Below are positions 27,696 to 36,062 of a stretch of 64,000 nucleotides of DNA, in pieces. Where the stretch lies: contig NZ_JARJBB010000023.1 in assembly GCF_029269835.1 (NCBI RefSeq), positions 1 to 64,000 of the forward strand. Reading direction: 5' to 3'. Positions within the stretch are counted from its first letter, which is position 1. The number at the start of each line of letters is the position of its first letter. The DNA comes from Streptomyces tropicalis (GTDB lineage: Bacteria; Actinomycetota; Actinomycetes; Streptomycetales; Streptomycetaceae). The translations under genes were made by a program, and so were the position numbers. The notes under the pieces are model-generated. The model was given only the letters and a program-made list of their open reading frames with translations, had not been told where the DNA came from and ran no database searches.

Positions 27696-28289
27696 TCAGC
27701 TGTGCCGGCCGCGGCCGTGCCGCCACAGCGGCATCATGGCCGCACGGGCCTCCTCGGGAGCGGGTGAACGGTCGAACGTCCGCGGATGCGTGCGGTACAC
27801 GCAGTCAACGCCGTAACGGTGCAGCAGTGCCAGATCGCGGTCGGCGGGGCGCACCGGGAGGAGCGCCGTCAGCCGCGCTGCCGATTCAGGGGTGTGCGGC
27901 GCGTAATCCAACAGCTGCGCCAACACATCCCGGACGAACCCGAGGGTATTTGCACGCCTGGCCTCCACGACCTCGCTCCCCTCCGGCAACGCCAGGTGCA
28001 GGTCGGTGATGCCAGCAGGAGTGCGCAGCCGCTTGGGCTGTGTGATGCCGAGCCAGTCGGTGTACTCCCGCAGCAGGAAAGCCTCGGTGCGACGGACGAC
28101 CAGTTCGTGTTCCCGCAGCGCACAGCGCGTCGTCGGGGTGCGCAGGGCCTCGCCGTCGACGATGTCGGTGTGGGTGCGCAGCGCGCGTGCGAGGGGTTCT
28201 TCCCGGCCCCTGTCGGCTTCGACGTCCCGCTGCGCCTCGATGCGAGATTGAACTCGAGGGCGCAGTGGCCGGCCACGCGGGCGACGCAC
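27696..28289 (-). pseudogene. PD-(D/E)XK-like nuclease-fold fragment
   Basis: The frame reads LREHELVVRRTEAFLLREYT, DWLGITQPKRL, then DLHLALPEGSEVVEARRANT, LGFVRDVLAQLLDYAPHTPE, LTALLPVRPADRDLALLHRY and GVDCVYRTHPRTF. The order Asp-strand-EVVEAR-helix-QLLDY-LLP resembles restriction-type PD-(D/E)XK proteins, in which VEAK is replaced here by VEAR, so the catalytic Lys is missing. A natural-looking N-terminal piece (ARWVGAEPCVARVAGHCALE) lies in another frame up to about 28340, so a frameshift near 28245 has broken the gene. Function, if any, is probably lost. Confidence 0.45.
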
Positions 28290-28335
28290 GGCTCGGCCCC
28301 CACCCAGCGCGCCGCCCGGCGCCGTCCATCTCGGT

Positions 28336-28486
28336 CAGCCACCTCCGCTCCCGCGGACAAGATCGCCCTCGGGTCTGCACCGGTCCCGTCAGAGCGACGA
28401 CTCGTCTCCGCTCGCGCGGACAAGACGGGGCCTGTACTCCGGCTCCGCGTACGTCAGCGGCTCACCTCCGCTCGCGCGGAGAAGAT
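28336..28486 (-). CRISPR. Three degenerate CRISPR-like repeats
   Basis: Three 28-base units at 28336-28363, 28399-28426 and 28459-28486 share a 20-base core (CTCCGCTCGCGCGGACAAGA on the plus strand, with one change in the first unit and one in the third). They are separated by non-repeated stretches of 35 and 32 bases. On the minus strand the unit has the palindromic TCCGCGCGAGCGGA centre typical of actinobacterial type I-E repeats. No cas genes are near. The flanks are an IS630 fragment and the nuclease-like pseudogene. The unequal spacing and substitutions suggest a dying array. Confidence 0.6.
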
Positions 28487-28499
28487 CCCTCGGCCGCCC

Positions 28500-28707
28500 G
28501 GGTGAGCCCTTCGACAGGACTCCAGCCTCGGCCCCGCTCGCGCCACTGGCGGCGCCACCGCTCCACCGACCGCTCGCTGACTCGCAGCGCGGCAGCTATG
28601 TCCCGGTTCCTCTCCCCGCGTTCGAAGCGTTCCACGGCCTGAAGCCGGATCCGCTCCCGCGCGACCCTCCCAGCGTCGGTCAACCCGCCGCCCTGCGCGT
28701 ATCTCAC
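28500..28707 (-). mobile_element. IS630-family transposase, N-terminal HTH fragment
   Basis: From 28707 on the minus strand: MRYAQGGGLTDAGRVARERI, RLQAVERFERGERNRDIAAA, LRVSERSVERWRRQWRERG. This is the typical first 70 residues of IS630/winged-helix transposases: MRY..GGGL start, then a helix-turn-helix with W.R.W. The catalytic DDE domain is missing, replaced by the CRISPR-like repeats. Confidence 0.75.
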
Positions 28708-28852
28708 GGTCCAGAGCTACCGGAGCTGAGCGGCCGGCGTCAGTCGAACGGCCCGACATCACCCAATCAAGTTCAGTAGCCAGCAAAACTGGAACCTGAG
28801 AGGTGGGGCAGGTCATCTGAAGTGGCCTGCCCTGTGGGGCGGGTGGGAAGGA

Positions 28853-29045
28853 TGTCGCTCTGCCCAGGCCTTATCCGGAGGAGTTCCGTCAGGATGTCGT
28901 GCGTGTCGCGAGGAACCGCGGGCCGGGTGTGACGGTCGAGCAGGTGGCCGCCGACTTCGGAGTCCACGCGATGACGCTGTGGAAATGGATGCGCCGCGCT
29001 GACATCGACGACAGGACAAAGTCCGGGACGGCCCGCCCCGCCCGA
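28853..29045 (+). mobile_element. IS3-family orfA fragment
   Basis: The plus-strand frame reads LPRPYPEEFRQDVVRVARNR, GPGVTVEQVAADFGVHAMTL, WKWMRRADIDDRTKSGT, the helix-turn-helix start of an IS3-type OrfA (MPRPYPEEFR.DVV...). After about 29045 the similarity stops. No orfB is present. Confidence 0.75.
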
Positions 29046-29245
29046 CCAGCGTCCTCGACCACGAACTGCCCCCGTCCCGCAGGGCCCGACGTGCTACATG
29101 GGTGCTGGCGACGCATGCATGCCTTGGAGCGGCAGGCGGACTGGTGGCTGATGATTCGCCCGAAGGCGCAGGTTCTGCGGCATGTTCTGCCAGCCGCTTC
29201 GCGGGCATATGGCTCAGGCATGTTGTACGACTTAGGGAGTTGTCG

Positions 29246-29662
29246 GTGCGTCAGGAGGACTCGTCGCTGAAGGCAGTGGGATGGGCACGGTCGCTGCCGA
29301 TCGACAGCGGGGTGAAGGCAGCCAGAGACTGGACGCGGGCACACCTGGCAACTCTCGGCTGGCCGGAGACAGCACCGGATCTGGTAGAAGGGGTTCTTGT
29401 GGCTGTGTCCGAGCTGGTGACCAACGCGCATGTGCATGCGCGCAGTGCCGCTCAGCTCATCCTCACCTGGGACAAGGAGTGCCTGCACGTGACCGTGCAC
29501 GACGCCTCTCCCCAGTTGCCCGAGCAGCGTCATCCCGGTGCGGGGGCCCTTGGAGGACGTGGCTTGCTCCTCGTCGATGCGCTCGCTGACGGATGGCAGG
29601 CGCACCGTTGCCCGCGAGGCAAGGACGTCACCGCCTGCTTCCAGGATCCCGCACCCGTTTAG
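29246..29662 (+). CDS. HATPase-type regulatory ATP-binding protein (anti-sigma kinase-like)
   Basis: GTG at 29246, about six bases after GGGAG; 138 residues. The fold is a single GHKL ATPase domain: N-box ELVTNAHVHA near residue 60 and G-box GALGGRGLLLVDALADGW near the C-terminus, with no histidine-kinase dimerisation helix. In Streptomyces such single-domain proteins are RsbW/SpoIIAB-like partners in signalling, often of unknown target. The gene is intact although surrounded by transposon and integrase scraps. A strong terminator follows at 29813. Confidence 0.8.
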   Translation: MRQEDSSLKAVGWARSLPIDSGVKAARDWTRAHLATLGWPETAPDLVEGVLVAVSELVTNAHVHARSAAQLILTWDKECLHVTVHDASPQLPEQRHPGAGALGGRGLLLVDALADGWQAHRCPRGKDVTACFQDPAPV

Positions 29663-29812
29663 CCGGCTTAGGGAGCCGGGGGCGGGGACATAGCAGGAGG
29701 TCGCGCAGGTTCCCTCGCGCGGGCCCACTCCGCCCCCGACTCAAACCCGAGTACCCCCATTTCCCATATGGAGGCCTTCGCGCGGAGTCGTCGACGTATC
29801 CGACCCCGAAAT

Positions 29813-29852
29813 GCGGGGTGGGTCCAGCCAGTTCGGCTGGGACCCACCCCGC
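29813..29852. terminator. Strong stem-loop terminator
   Basis: GCGGGGTGGGTCCAGCC at 29813-29829 pairs with 29835-29852 with a single bulged base and a five-base loop. It is placed to end transcription of the HATPase gene and/or the decayed integrase. Confidence 0.75.
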
Positions 29853-29949
29853 AGATATGGTGATGTGTCAGGTCACCATCGGTACCAGCGTCCGCGGCCG
29901 CCGCCGGCAGTCGTGGAGCCGTACATGGACGCAATGGGCGCCAACGAGG

Positions 29950-30330
29950 TGGGTTGGGAAAGTCACCCGCCCGACATCCTCGGTCGCCCGGTTCTTCAAC
30001 CCGCGGTCGTCGCGGGTCTCCCCCGAATCGGTCCACTGCTTGCCGACCGAAGGACTCCAGTGGAGGAGAGCCGATCCCAGCCCTGCTCAGGAAGGACCAG
30101 GTCCGTCTCGGCGAGGCCGACCGCTTCAGCAGACCGGAGTCGGGCGCCGAAGTACACGGCGGCGAAGACGTCCACGAGGCGACGCCCGAGCGCGCCGGCA
30201 CCCACCCACGCAGGAGGCAGCCGCCGATGGATTGCGGCGCTGCTCCGGATTGGCGACGACGCGAGGGGCAACCTGGTTGGACCCCCTGCGGCTTCTGCCA
30301 ACGGACCGACGTGCTGGAGTTCTCGCGCAA
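29950..30330 (-). pseudogene. Tyrosine recombinase (integrase) fragment
   Basis: Minus-strand pieces in different frames assemble into an integrase core. VVANPEQRRNPSAAASCVGG is followed by GRRLVDVFAAVYFGARLRSA, EAVGLAETDLVLPEQGWDRL, then in another frame SVGKQWTDSGETRDDRGLKN, RATEDVGRV. This matches the first catalytic-domain half of actinobacterial tyrosine integrases (RRL..FFA.MYYAG.RP.EA..L...DL.LPE.GW...W.DSG..R..RGLK.R). In the A.LRSAEA segment the usual catalytic Arg-Pro pair is altered. Box II (H-x-x-R...Y) is missing. Confidence 0.7.
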
Positions 30331-30474
30331 CTCCCCCAAGTCGACAAGGCGCTGCAGAAGGCAGACGGTCCGGCAGGGTCCATCCGCGACAACGTTCTGG
30401 CCAACACCGGCGCTCGCTCCGTGCGCAGGTGCCATGGTGTCTGCAGTAACTTCCGCACCGCCAAAGGGGGGCCC

Positions 30475-31002
30475 GTGCGTCGCATCACCTCGGCAGCCGT
30501 TCTGCTCGCTGTCCTGCCTCTCGCCGCTTGCTCCGCAAGAACGGCATCCGGGGCAACCCCGGCCGTTACCGTGACGCGCACCGTGCCGGGCTCGGTCTCG
30601 CCCCCCTCGATGTCCCCAACTGCCAGACCGACGCCGACGTCCACGGCGCAGGCCACGGCGGCCGTCAGGCCCAAGACCGCGCCCCCGGCGGCTCCTCGCC
30701 CGCATCTGACCAACGCCTCGGCGGTGGTCTCGCAGTACTACCAGGACATCACCGATCACGACTACGCGGCCGCTTGGGCGCTCGGCGGCTCGAACATCGC
30801 CGGGACGACCTACGGCCGGTGGGTGGCCGGCTTCGGAACCACCCAGAGCATCACCCTGGGAACCATCAGCGAATTCGGAGCCTCCGGCGTCCACGCCGTC
30901 CTGTATGCCACCCAGACCGATGGCACGCTCAAGACATATGCCGGCCAGTACACCGTGGCCGACGGCATCCTCGTCGGCGCCTCGATCCGCCAGACAGGCT
31001 GA
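30475..31002 (+). CDS. Small lipoprotein
   Basis: GTG at 30475, preceded by GGGGGG; 175 residues. The signal sequence SAAVLLAVLPLAAC has a clear lipobox, followed by a long Thr/Pro/Ala-rich spacer and a compact C-terminal domain (VVSQYYQDITDHDYAAAWAL...VAGFGTTQSITLGTISEFGA...YAGQYTVADGILVGASIR). That domain resembles NTF2-like domains of secreted actinobacterial proteins. Function is unknown. It appears monocistronic. Confidence 0.75.
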   Translation: MRRITSAAVLLAVLPLAACSARTASGATPAVTVTRTVPGSVSPPSMSPTARPTPTSTAQATAAVRPKTAPPAAPRPHLTNASAVVSQYYQDITDHDYAAAWALGGSNIAGTTYGRWVAGFGTTQSITLGTISEFGASGVHAVLYATQTDGTLKTYAGQYTVADGILVGASIRQTG

Positions 31003-31215
31003 CGTCAGGAGGCTCATCCCCTCAGGCGCCGCTGAGGCGAGACGCAGGTCCCACAGCACTGCCCGCCTTCCACATGTGATCTGCAGCGCTATGAACTGCT
31101 CTGACGCAGCCGCTCCCAGGGCGGCTGGCGCAGACGGCGTGTCCCGTCGGCCTGTCTGATCGCGTGCGACGTCCACACCGCCGGCCGCCCGCGGCCCGCG
31201 CAGCGTGGGACGGGG

Positions 31216-31674
31216 TCAGGCCGGGGGTGGTGTGCGGGTGGTGGCCCGGTTCCAGGTGGGTGTACCGACAGGGAGTCGGGCAGCACGGTGTTGTCGGGCT
31301 ACGGTCACCTGCCAGATGGCGAGGAGCAGCAGAGTGCCGGTCTCGGCGAGGAGGCTGAGGACGGCTTGCGGTGCGGGCTGCAGACCGTGCTCGGTGAAGC
31401 CGAACACACCTACGGTGCGCGAGGCGGTGAAGCCGGCGAGGGCGCCGAGCGCGACGCCTGCCGCGGCCATCCTCAGCAGCAGGGGCGGTGTCCCGATCAG
31501 CAGCAGGGCGGCGAGGGCGAAGGAGGCGCCGGCCTGGAGCAGGAACAGGGGGCCGATGAAGGGGATGAATCGGTACGCGTCGATGTAGAGCTGAGCGTGG
31601 ATGTATCCGCCGGCGGCGAGGGTGGCGGCGGTCGCCGACCGCAGGACGGGGGCGAGGAATCGTCGGGTGTTCAT
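31216..31674 (-). CDS. Membrane protein, third gene of the cupredoxin operon
   Basis: ATG at 31674 overlaps the phosphoesterase stop codon (ATGA), showing translational coupling. The 152-residue product has about four membrane helices: TAATLAAGGYIHAQLYI, GPLFLLQAGASFALAALLLI, LLRMAAAGVALGALAGFTAS and LSLLAETGTLLLLAIWQVTV, with a basic tail. No known domain is recognised. Short four-helix proteins of this kind often sit beside exported metal or redox proteins. Confidence 0.8.
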   Translation of the reverse strand: MNTRRFLAPVLRSATAATLAAGGYIHAQLYIDAYRFIPFIGPLFLLQAGASFALAALLLIGTPPLLLRMAAAGVALGALAGFTASRTVGVFGFTEHGLQPAPQAVLSLLAETGTLLLLAIWQVTVARQHRAARLPVGTPTWNRATTRTPPPA

Positions 31675-32669
31675 GCCAGCCTCTGATCCTTGACGGCCAG
31701 TTCGCGGTCGCCTTGGCGGTAGCCGACGCTGCGGATGCCAAGTGCTTCTTTGAGCTGCCGGGCGGGAACGACCTGCGGGGTGGGGGCAGGGGCACGGCCC
31801 GGTTTGGGCAGGGGGTAGGCGGTGGTGGTGGCGGAGTGGAAGGTGATGTTGCCGTCTGTCTTGGTGAACAGTTGGTGGACGTGCCCGTTGAGACAGGTGA
31901 CGGAGGAGAAGCGGCGCAGGAGGGCGATGACCTTGAGGGCGTCGTCAGTGCTCCAGCCCCACTGCGGGTACATGGCGAACAGCGGGATGTGGCTGAAGAC
32001 CACGATGGGGGTGTCCGACGACAGTCCCGCCAGGTCCTTGCGAACGAAGTCGATCTGGTCGTTGCCGAGATGGCCGAGCTTCTCCAGGCTCAGGGTGTTG
32101 ACCAGGGCGATGAAGTGCACGCCGTGGGTGTCGAAGCTGTACCAGCCATCGCCGAGCGTGCCCATGCCGAAGATCCGCCGGTAGGCGCGGCCTGCATCGC
32201 CGATGGAATCGTGCTCGCCCGGTACGGTGAAGACGCGGTCCGTCTGCATGCCGGTCATCATCTGCCTGACCTGGTCGAACTGCCCGGTCGTGGACAGGTG
32301 GGTCAGGTCGCCGCTGTGCATGACGAAGTCGGGTCTGAATCCGAGCGAGTTGACCTGGTTGATCGCTTCGGTGAACGAGCCGGCCACGTCCATGTTGGCC
32401 GGGCCCTGGAACCCGATATGGCTGTCGGAGACCTGTACGAACCGCAGCGCACCGATGTCTGCGGCGGCCGCGGCGGCGGCCCCGGCATTGGTGCCACGCG
32501 AGTCCGCGATGTGGCTGATCACTTCTCCGCTGGCCACGGTCAGCACCACGGCGCCGCCGAACCATCCGGCGTGCCGGAGGAGCTGACGTCGGGTCATACC
32601 GTGTTCGGTGTCGGGCCGACCGGCGTCGCCAGCCGGCGCTTCGTCGTGACTGTTGTAGTAGTCGCTCAT
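31671..32669 (-). CDS. Tat-exported metallophosphoesterase
   Basis: ATG at 32669, coupled to the upstream cupredoxin gene by an ATGA overlap; 332 residues. A twin-arginine signal (MTRRQLLRHAGWFGGAVVLT) begins at about residue 25. Then come the calcineurin-like motifs in order: VQVSDSHIG (D-x-H), MHSGDLTHL (GD), VPGEHDSIG (GNHD variant with Glu for Asn), VVFSHIPLF (H) and LNGHVHQLF (GHxH). The Asn-to-Glu change is at a metal/phosphate-binding position, so activity may differ from standard phosphodiesterases. The Tat signal suggests folding and metal loading before export. Confidence 0.85.
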   Translation of the reverse strand: MSDYYNSHDEAPAGDAGRPDTEHGMTRRQLLRHAGWFGGAVVLTVASGEVISHIADSRGTNAGAAAAAAADIGALRFVQVSDSHIGFQGPANMDVAGSFTEAINQVNSLGFRPDFVMHSGDLTHLSTTGQFDQVRQMMTGMQTDRVFTVPGEHDSIGDAGRAYRRIFGMGTLGDGWYSFDTHGVHFIALVNTLSLEKLGHLGNDQIDFVRKDLAGLSSDTPIVVFSHIPLFAMYPQWGWSTDDALKVIALLRRFSSVTCLNGHVHQLFTKTDGNITFHSATTTAYPLPKPGRAPAPTPQVVPARQLKEALGIRSVGYRQGDRELAVKDQRLA

Positions 32670-33220
32670 GGGGTCACCTCCACGGTGGCGGTCATGAAGG
32701 GGTGGATGGTGCAGAGGTAGGCGTAGGTGCCGGGTTTGGTGAACGTGTAGCTGTAGGTGGCGTGGGTGTTCAGCGCGGCCGAGTGCAACGGGCCGCCCGA
32801 TCCGGCGCTGGTGACGGTGTGGGCGTCGGTGTCCTGGTTGGCCCACGTGACCGTCGTGCCCACTTTGACCTTCAGCGTGGCCGGGGAGAAAGCGAAGTTC
32901 TTGATCGCCACGGCGTTCCCGGCCACCGGCGCGGCCGGCGCCCCCGCCCTCGAGGGACCCATCGGCATGCTCATGCTGGGCATCGGTGAGGCGCCGTGAG
33001 CGGAGCCCGCCGTGTGCCCCGGCCCGGTGGCACCGGGCATTCCTGCCGTCTGGTGCTGACCCGGACCGGGCGTGACGGCGCCGGCTCCGGAGGCCGGGGA
33101 GTGCGACGAATGGCCGCATGCGCTGAGGAGCCCCAGCGCACCGGCAGTGGCGACGGTGGCGACGGCCAGCCCGGCTGCAGCGCGTGATCGCCGGCCTGCT
33201 GTGCGAAGGTTCAGTTGCAT
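32666..33220 (-). CDS. Cupredoxin-domain lipoprotein, first gene of operon
   Basis: 184 residues from the ATG at 33220. A lipoprotein signal ends LGLLSAC, followed by a His/Met/Gly/Ser-rich linker (GHTAGSAHGASPMPSMSMPM, likely able to bind copper). A plastocyanin-like domain follows: IKNFAFSPATLKVKVGTTVT, WANQDTDAHTV (first His ligand), then YLCTIHPFM giving the Cys, second His and Met ligands in the classic spacing. It is presumably a copper-binding electron carrier or copper buffer outside the membrane. The ECF sigma gene lies divergently upstream. Confidence 0.85.
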   Translation of the reverse strand: MQLNLRTAGRRSRAAAGLAVATVATAGALGLLSACGHSSHSPASGAGAVTPGPGQHQTAGMPGATGPGHTAGSAHGASPMPSMSMPMGPSRAGAPAAPVAGNAVAIKNFAFSPATLKVKVGTTVTWANQDTDAHTVTSAGSGGPLHSAALNTHATYSYTFTKPGTYAYLCTIHPFMTATVEVTP

Positions 33221-33962
33221 GGTGTCCGTTCCTCACTGGTCGGCGGAGACGGGGACTGCGCCGGCTGGGCGCAGGCGCGGGCAGGGATGAGTGGTGGATG
33301 CCGCGTACATGGGCGCCGGGCTCTCACGGAGCCGGCGAACGAGGAAGGGGGCTGCCCCGTGCCGGCCGCTGGCCTCGATGTGCCCCGCGCTGCGCATCCG
33401 CCCTTGTACGCCGTGAAGGTGCAGGCGGCGCGCGGCAGTCTCCTGTGCGGAGGACCGCGAGCGAATCGGGGCGGGTCTGCGGTGCCCATACGACTGGTGC
33501 GCACGCCGGGCCGGGTGGAGTTCTGCCCCGGTGGTTGCTCGGCCCTCGAGCGCTGTGCGCGTGGAGCGCCGAGCAGCGCCGTCGCCGCGGTGCGTGCTGG
33601 GCACCGGCCGGGGCTGCGCGGTGACACCGCCTTCGATGCGCGGGGGCGGGGTGGGCGTGGTCGGCGCAAGGAGCGCGTACGTCGCGTGCTGTATTTCGGT
33701 CACCTCTGATCCATCCTTTGCCGCGTGGGGAAATCGATGAGGAATTGCGCGTGCGTCAGCTCTTGTCCGGCTCCACGGACGGCAGGGGTCCCACGGTTCG
33801 GAAGATATGCACTTTTTGCAGGACTTCTTGATATCGCCGCAGATCAGCCGGTCTTCCCCGGGCGCCACGCTCTCTTGACCCTGGCGGTAGGGGCGGATCG
33901 CCCGCGTCGCTCACGGAGCGCCACCCGCCCCACGTCGTGCGTTACAGGACAAAGCGGTATAT
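33221..33962. other. Long divergent intergenic region, no confident gene
   Basis: It separates the cupredoxin operon from the sigma factor gene. Open frames on both strands are long but Arg/Pro/Ala-rich. A minus-strand frame around 33690-33300 (MTEIQHATYALLAPTTPTPP...) is conceivable as a small exported or regulatory protein, but has no recognisable domain. Confidence 0.4.
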
Positions 33963-34583
33963 GTGCGCGATGATCGTCTTATGACCTGGAGTTCCCGAAA
34001 ACGTGGTCCGCGGACCGATCCGGATCGCTCCGCGCACCGTGTCTCCGGTAAAGGGACCCTTTCGACCGCAGACGAGGAACTGCTGCGCACTCTGTACGCC
34101 GAGCACGCAGGAGCCCTGTTCCACTACGCGCTGCGACTGACCTCGGGAGACTGGCAATGGGCGGAGGACGTCGTGCAGGAGACACTGCTGCGGGCGTGGC
34201 AGCATCCCGCCGCGTTCGACCCCGCACGCGGCCCGGCCCGGGCATGGCTGTGTACGGTCGCCCGGCACCTGGTCATCGACGCCCACCGGGCCCGGCAGGC
34301 CAGGCCGACCGAGGCCGGCGGCGAGGCGTTGGAGCGAGCCGCCGAGCAGAAACCGGGCGAGGACGAGATCGAGCAGGCACTGCAGAGCTGGGCGGTTGCC
34401 GACGCCGTTCGGACGCTGTCCCCGGACCACCGTGCCGTCCTACTGGAGACCTACTACCGGGGCCGGACCATGACGGAGGCCGCAGAGGTGCTGGGCATCC
34501 CGCTGGGCACCGTGAAGTCGCGCACGTACTACGCCCTGCACGCCCTGCGGCTGGCGCTGCAGGAACGGGGCATCGAGCCATGA
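33963..34583 (+). CDS. ECF RNA polymerase sigma factor
   Basis: Starts at GTG 33963 or ATG 33981 are possible; neither has a clear ribosome-binding site. The product has region 2 (LFHYALRLTSGDWQWAEDVV, QETLLRAWQHPAAFD) and region 4 (LSPDHRAVLLETYYRGRTMT, EAAEVLGIPLGTVKSRTYYA) with a short linker, and no extra C-terminal domain: a typical group IV sigma factor. It is followed 25 bases later by a zinc anti-sigma factor. The divergent cupredoxin/phosphoesterase operon is a natural candidate target. Confidence 0.92.
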   Translation: MRDDRLMTWSSRKRGPRTDPDRSAHRVSGKGTLSTADEELLRTLYAEHAGALFHYALRLTSGDWQWAEDVVQETLLRAWQHPAAFDPARGPARAWLCTVARHLVIDAHRARQARPTEAGGEALERAAEQKPGEDEIEQALQSWAVADAVRTLSPDHRAVLLETYYRGRTMTEAAEVLGIPLGTVKSRTYYALHALRLALQERGIEP

Positions 34584-34608
34584 CCGTGGCGGGCAGGAGG
34601 TGGCGACC

Positions 34609-35397
34609 ATGAATGCGGAGCACGACACCCTCCGGCTGGCGCTGGGAGGGTACGTCCTGGACACGCTACCCTCGCCGGAAATGGAACGGGTGCGCGCCCA
34701 CCTCGCGGAATGCCCCGAATGCCGGGCCGAACACACCAGGCTGGCGGGATTGCCTGCGCTGCTCGCAACGGTGACCGAAGCCGAAGCCTCAGGCCAGACG
34801 GTGCCGACGGCCGACGCAGACCTGGCCCACCGACTGGTGGCCCGGGCAGCCGAAAACGCGCAGCGCTCCCTGCCCGAACGGCCCGCCGCGCCCGTGGTGG
34901 CGCAGGCGCCGGAAAGAGGTGTGCTGGAGAGGCTGCTCCAGCAGGCCGCGTCCCGCCGCCGCAGGACCTGGCGTCTGCAACTGGCGGGCGTTGCCGCCTC
35001 GCTGACGTTCATCGCGGCAGCGGCCGGCGGCACATGGCTGGCGGCCATCGGATCCGTGGGCAGTCAGGCGACGCCGCCCGGGCCGACCGCGCCGGTTGCC
35101 TGGCGCACCTTCTCCGGAAGCGATCCCACCACCGGCGTCTCCGCCTCGGTGAAGGTCTCGCCCTCTGCCTGGGGCAGCGTCCTGCAGGTCTCCGCCAAGG
35201 GGGCACCCGCCGGAATCACCTGCCGGCTGCAGGCGGTCGGGCCTGGCGGAGCCAGGACGGACGTCGCAAGCTGGCGGGCAGGCCAGTACCCTCCCGGCAC
35301 CACGATTCCAGGGGCGGTCGCCATGTCCCCGCAAGCCATCGGGCACTTCGAGATTCTCACAGGCAACGACCAGAAGCTGGTCACCATCCGGGCGTGA
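34609..35397 (+). CDS. Zinc-binding transmembrane anti-sigma factor
   Basis: The ATG at 34609 lies seven bases after AGGAGGT, which decides the start; 262 residues. The N-terminal anti-sigma domain has the HLAECPECRAEH zinc motif (H-x3-C-x2-C). A membrane helix follows near the middle (LQLAGVAASLTFIAAAAGGT), then an extracellular domain (VAWRTFSGSDPTTGVSASVK...CRLQAVGPGGARTDVASWRA) of the kind found in SigK/RskA-type anti-sigma proteins. It should hold the preceding sigma factor at the membrane until an external or redox signal releases it. Confidence 0.9.
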   Translation: MNAEHDTLRLALGGYVLDTLPSPEMERVRAHLAECPECRAEHTRLAGLPALLATVTEAEASGQTVPTADADLAHRLVARAAENAQRSLPERPAAPVVAQAPERGVLERLLQQAASRRRRTWRLQLAGVAASLTFIAAAAGGTWLAAIGSVGSQATPPGPTAPVAWRTFSGSDPTTGVSASVKVSPSAWGSVLQVSAKGAPAGITCRLQAVGPGGARTDVASWRAGQYPPGTTIPGAVAMSPQAIGHFEILTGNDQKLVTIRA

Positions 35398-35406
35398 GGC
35401 GAGGGC

Positions 35407-35447
35407 GGTCACGTCACCGGGCGGCCTGGCCGCCCGGTGACGTGACC
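35407..35447. terminator. Perfect stem-loop terminator
   Basis: GGTCACGTCACCGGGCGG at 35407-35424 is perfectly complementary to 35430-35447 with a five-base loop, ten bases after the anti-sigma stop codon. Confidence 0.85.
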
Positions 35448-36062
35448 ACAGCGGTCGTGTGCGAGCGCACGGCGGCTCTCGCGGTGCGCCGGGCGACTTC
35501 CGGGCCCTGGTCACCCTCACCCTCACCCCGGCTTCGGCGAACCGGCCCAGCCCGCAACCGACTTGATGCAGGAGTACGCCGAAGGGGTCGTGCACTTTCC
35601 CTGTCCGGCCGGCCGGTGGCTCCGCCCTGGTGTTTGCAGCGGCCCGGCCGAGGTGTTCCTCGCCCCACGTGTGAGCAGAGGTATGCGCTTCACCGTGGGG
35701 GCCTCGCTGCCGGTGCCCGGCTCTCCGGGTACGGCGTCGAGCTCTGAGGTTCCTCCGTCGTTCGGGAGGCGCTGATCAGCTGGTCGGAGCGGGTCGACCC
35801 ACAGGCTACGGCGGCCGACGCCCCCGAACACTCCCCCACCCCCTGCGCCCTGCTGCCGGAGACCCACCGCCAGGGCCCGACGACGGTCAAGACCACACAG
35901 CCATCGGCATCCCCATGGGCATCATGACCGCGGCATGAAGGAGGTGGACAGCAAGAATGCGGACCGTGAAGGCAGCGGAGGCAGACCGGGCTGTCGGCTG
36001 GTGTTGCGCACCGTCGGGGCCTCCGCAATCCGTGCCCTGTGAAGGCCCGTCCTCACGTCGTC
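35448..36062. other. No convincing gene
   Basis: Short open frames only. A ribosome-binding-like AAGGAGG at 35939 precedes possible starts near 35957, but the reading is soon unnatural. Confidence 0.45.

Noticed and set aside
29668..31176. A 502-codon minus-strand open frame
   Set aside because: It overlaps the lipoprotein and part of the integrase remnant. Composition is Gly/Arg-rich and only short pieces in other frames look coding.
33233..33868. A 211-codon minus-strand open frame between the cupredoxin operon and the sigma gene
   Set aside because: Arg/Pro/Ala-rich with no domain. A small real gene inside cannot be excluded but is not supported.
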